From an uncultured Lachnospiraceae bacterium (GTDB lineage Bacteria > Bacillota > Clostridia > Lachnospirales > Lachnospiraceae), in NCBI GenBank assembly GCA_910584845.1, contig CAJUDH010000008.1, forward strand, positions 62,001-126,000: a stretch of DNA of 64,000 nucleotides, given 5' to 3'. The notes under the pieces were generated by a model. The model saw nothing but the letters and a program-made list of their open reading frames with translations, had not been told where the DNA came from and ran no database searches. The position numbers were made by a program, and so were the translations under genes. Below are positions 61,599 through 64,000 of this stretch, in pieces. Each line of letters opens with the position of its first letter. Within the stretch, counting starts at the first letter, position 1.

Positions 61599-61829
61599 AT
61601 GCCAAAAAGTAAAAAGTCCAAGAAACCTTTTGATATAAATAACATGACCCCGGAAGAACAGTTGAAGTTTGAAATTGCAGAGGAGCTGGGCCTTGGCCCC
61701 CGGATTTTGGAACATGGGTGGAAATGCCTGACTTCCAAGGAAAGCGGGAGGATCGGAGGCCTGATTACCAAAAGGAAACGCCAGATGCAGCAGGAAGCGG
61801 CGGGAAACCAGGAGAGCGGGCCCATGTAG
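61599..61829 (+). CDS. Alpha/beta-type small acid-soluble spore protein
   Basis: This 76-residue basic protein has the layout of alpha/beta-type spore DNA-binding proteins. LKFEIAEELGL holds the site where the germination protease GPR normally cuts (E-I-A). After an LGPRILEHGW segment comes TSKESGRIGGLITKRK, matching the family's second conserved block (GxIGGxxxKR). It has its own AAAGGAG site and a sigma-G-like promoter, so it is probably expressed in the forespore, though it lies between cobQ and cbiD. It is a diverged member of the family. Confidence 0.78.
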   Translation: MPKSKKSKKPFDINNMTPEEQLKFEIAEELGLGPRILEHGWKCLTSKESGRIGGLITKRKRQMQQEAAGNQESGPM

Positions 61830-61938
61830 GGGCAGCCATGGCCTATAGGAGTGCACCGGTTTGTCCGGGCTTCCTCCCTGGTCCAGCTTTTGGGCAAATA
61901 TTTTCGGGAAGTAAAGGGCTGGCCGTTAAGGAGGCGTT

Positions 61939-63162
61939 ATGGCAAAACCGTTGCGAAAAGGATATACCACGGGGACGTATGCGTCAGCTGTGGCGAAAGC
62001 CGCAGCTATTTTTCTGCTGGATAAAAAGGTGCCGAATAAAGTGTCGGTGCCTTTAGGGGACGGAAGGGAAGCAGAGTTTGCGCCTGTACCGGCCCAACCG
62101 CCCAAAGGGGAAGGGGGGCTTTCCTGGTGGGGGATACAAAAGGATGCGGGGGACGACCCGGACGTGACCAACGGGGTTTGGCTGTATGGGGCAGTATTCC
62201 CCCTTTCGGACAGCCAGTGGGAAAAACTGTGCCGGGACGGGAAGGGGTACCGGGCCGAAGGGCCTTTCCCTTTATATTTGGACGGAGGGCAAGGGGTCGG
62301 CATCGTCTCGAAGCCAGGGCTTTCTTGCCCGGTAGGCCACTATGCCATTAACCCGGTGCCCCGGGCCATGATTTTTCAGGCTGTGGAGTCTGTGGGGCGG
62401 CAGGCCGGCTACGGAGGGAAGCTGGGGATACGCATTGCCGTCCCGGAAGGGGAAAAGCTGGCAGAAAAAACCTTTAACCCCCGCCTGGGCATCGAGGGGG
62501 GGATTTCCATCCTGGGCACCACGGGGGTGGTGGAGCCTATGAGCGAGGAGGCCCTGGTGGAAACCATCCGGCTGGACATCCGTATGAAAGCGGCAGAAGG
62601 GAAACCGGTGCTGGTTATGGCACCGGGGAATTATGGGGAACGGTTTTTGCGGGAAGCCATGGGGGTCCCTTTGGGGGAGGCGGTGACTTGCAGCAATTTT
62701 ATTGCCCGTTCGGTGGAAATAGCAGTGGAAGAAGGGTGGAAAAAGCTTTTTCTGGCCGGCCATGTGGGGAAATTGGCCAAGGTGGCCGCAGGGGCTAAGA
62801 ATACCCATTCCCGGTTCGGGGACGGCCGGATGGAGGAGATGGGTATTTGGGTCCGGGACGTGCTGGCAGGAAAGGGGCAGGCGTTGCCGGGATTTTTTGC
62901 AGGGGCGGTGCAAAAGGCGCGGCAGCTGGAGGCGCAGGTCCGGGGCTCCAATACCACTGAGGAAGCGGTAGGGTATTTGAAGATGGCACATTTGGCAGAG
63001 CCTGTGCTTTGCCATGGGGCCGAAAAAGTAAAAAGGCAAATCATCCGATGGGCCGGCGGGCGGCTGGACGCCGAGGTGGCCATGTTTTCCTCCGTCCACC
63101 AAATAGCCGGGAAAACCCGGCATGTGGAACAATTTTTATATCTGTGGAGGGGGAAGCCATGA
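61939..63162 (+). CDS. cbiD: Cobalt-precorrin-5B C1-methyltransferase CbiD
   Basis: This 407-residue enzyme methylates C1 in the anaerobic corrin pathway. It starts LRKGYTTGTYASAVAKAA and contains VGIVSKPGLSCPVGHYAINPVPR, LGIEGGISILGTTGVVEPMSEEAL and the HVGKLAKVAAGAKNTHSRFGD motif. AAGGAGG precedes the ATG. It overlaps cbiG by four bases (ATGA). Confidence 0.94.
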   Translation: MAKPLRKGYTTGTYASAVAKAAAIFLLDKKVPNKVSVPLGDGREAEFAPVPAQPPKGEGGLSWWGIQKDAGDDPDVTNGVWLYGAVFPLSDSQWEKLCRDGKGYRAEGPFPLYLDGGQGVGIVSKPGLSCPVGHYAINPVPRAMIFQAVESVGRQAGYGGKLGIRIAVPEGEKLAEKTFNPRLGIEGGISILGTTGVVEPMSEEALVETIRLDIRMKAAEGKPVLVMAPGNYGERFLREAMGVPLGEAVTCSNFIARSVEIAVEEGWKKLFLAGHVGKLAKVAAGAKNTHSRFGDGRMEEMGIWVRDVLAGKGQALPGFFAGAVQKARQLEAQVRGSNTTEEAVGYLKMAHLAEPVLCHGAEKVKRQIIRWAGGRLDAEVAMFSSVHQIAGKTRHVEQFLYLWRGKP

Positions 63163-64000
63163 AGTTAGCCGTGGTTAGTTTTACCCGGAGGGGAAGCCGT
63201 TTATGCTGCCGGCTGGTGCAAGGGTTCCGGGAGCGGGGGGTGGAATGTGACGGCTATATGAAAAGGCCGTTTTTCCAGGAGGCCCTTGAAGGCATGGGGA
63301 TCCACCTTTTGCAGGACCCGGTAGGAAAATGGACCGGGGAACAGTTTGGCCAGGTGGACGGCCTGTTGTACATAGGGGCGGCCGGCATTGCAGTCCGGGC
63401 AGTAGCCCCCTATCTGGCAGATAAGATGACCGACCCGGCGGTGGCGGTGGCAGACGAGGCGGGGGATTATGTCATATCGTTGCTGTCGGGCCATGTAGGC
63501 GGGGCGAACCGGCTGGCCAAAGAGGCGGCTAAGATCATCGGGGCGACACCGGTGATTACCACGGCGACCGACGTCAACGGCATTACGGCCATAGACCGGT
63601 GGGCCGCAAAGAGGGGGCTAACAATCAGCGACCGGGGGCTGGCAAAGCAGGTGGCAGCCACGTTGCTGGAGGGCAGGCCCGTGGGGATCGTGAGCGACTT
63701 CCCTTTACAGGGAGGCGTGCCAAAAGGCTATACCTGGGGAAAAAAAGGGGAAAGCAACGTGTGGGTTACGGTGAGGAAACAGCCGGAGGAAGGCACCTTA
63801 GCTTCCCGGATTTTCAGGGACAGCGGCCAGGTGCTGCGGCTGATCCCCCGGGCGCTGACCGTGGGGGTCGGGTGCCGGAAAGGCATCGGGGCAGGGGAAG
63901 TAGAATACCGGGTGGAACAGGTTTTCCGGGACGCGGGCCTGGAGCGGCAGGCCATAGCCGCCATGGCTACCATTGATTTGAAAGCCCGGGAAGAAGGCCT
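63159..64000 (+). CDS. cbiG: Cobalt-precorrin-5A hydrolase CbiG (cut by the window end)
   Basis: About 280 codons are present and the frame runs off the right edge. CbiG opens the delta-lactone ring and releases acetaldehyde. The N-terminal domain has the block GLLYIGAAGIAVRAVAPYL, ending in the conserved LLSGHVGGANRLAKEAA. The C-terminal CbiG domain begins around ALTVGVGCRKGI. GGAGGGGGA lies before the ATG, inside the end of cbiD. Confidence 0.93.
   Translation, partial: MKLAVVSFTRRGSRLCCRLVQGFRERGVECDGYMKRPFFQEALEGMGIHLLQDPVGKWTGEQFGQVDGLLYIGAAGIAVRAVAPYLADKMTDPAVAVADEAGDYVISLLSGHVGGANRLAKEAAKIIGATPVITTATDVNGITAIDRWAAKRGLTISDRGLAKQVAATLLEGRPVGIVSDFPLQGGVPKGYTWGKKGESNVWVTVRKQPEEGTLASRIFRDSGQVLRLIPRALTVGVGCRKGIGAGEVEYRVEQVFRDAGLERQAIAAMATIDLKAREEG

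Overview
The window looks like a chromosomal stretch of a spore-forming Clostridia, most likely a gut Lachnospiraceae. The evidence is a Clostridia-type division and cell-wall (dcw) cluster that ends with murA, divIB and ftsZ, followed by the sporulation block spoIIGA-sigE-spoIIP. There is also a Spo0E-like gene, an alpha/beta-type small acid-soluble spore protein, an anaerobic (cbi-type) cobalamin pathway, and a pectin-oligosaccharide locus with a LacI regulator. No rRNA, tRNA, prophage, insertion sequence or CRISPR array was seen. This placement is inferred from gene content and order, not from a database search.

Layout. 0-6.5 kb: corA, a rhomboid-like membrane protein, pyk and a lysA-family decarboxylase, closed by a very long perfect hairpin and convergent with ychF. 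6.6-7.8 kb: lgt with a 51-aa Spo0E-like gene behind it. 7.8-21.4 kb: dcw cluster (mraZ, rsmH, ftsL, ftsI-like PBP, spoVD-like PBP, mraY, murD, ftsW, murA, divIB, ftsZ), with a periodic MraZ operator in front. 21.5-27.6 kb: spoIIGA (spoIIG-like promoter with a 21-bp spacer), sigE, spoIIP, lepA, hemW. 27.6-31.6 kb: a serine/threonine kinase fused through a membrane segment to 26-residue surface repeats, a HAD phosphatase and diaminopimelate dehydrogenase. 31.7-36 kb: a tandem structured repeat, a LytS/YesM-type sensor kinase, a truncated response regulator, a broken TRAP permease and a TRAP binding lipoprotein with an abnormal tail. This block looks deletion-scarred.

36-47 kb: FMN-binding lipoprotein, chemotaxis receptor, GH105, sugar ABC transporter (binding protein, a GH105-like degenerate protein, two permeases, no ATPase), intracellular GH28, LacI regulator and a TM2 protein. 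Together they read as import and cytoplasmic breakdown of pectic oligosaccharides. 47.3-52.1 kb: a secreted GH10-like protein, apt, and the Trk potassium system. 52.6-55.3 kb: a secreted cell-wall-binding repeat protein and an XRE regulator, both next to AT-rich sites carrying a shared ATACTAT half-site. 55.4-64 kb: a cobalamin operon (cbiK, cbiL, cbiH, cobT, cbiF, cobQ, cbiD, cbiG) behind a compact three-way-junction-like leader that is not a recognisable B12 riboswitch. A forespore-type spore-protein gene is lodged inside this operon.

The strongest candidates for something undescribed are the covarying repeat element with a terminator end (three copies), the non-canonical leader of the cobalamin operon, the GH105-like pseudoenzyme within the transporter operon, and the spore-protein gene with its own sigma-G-like promoter inside the cobalamin operon.
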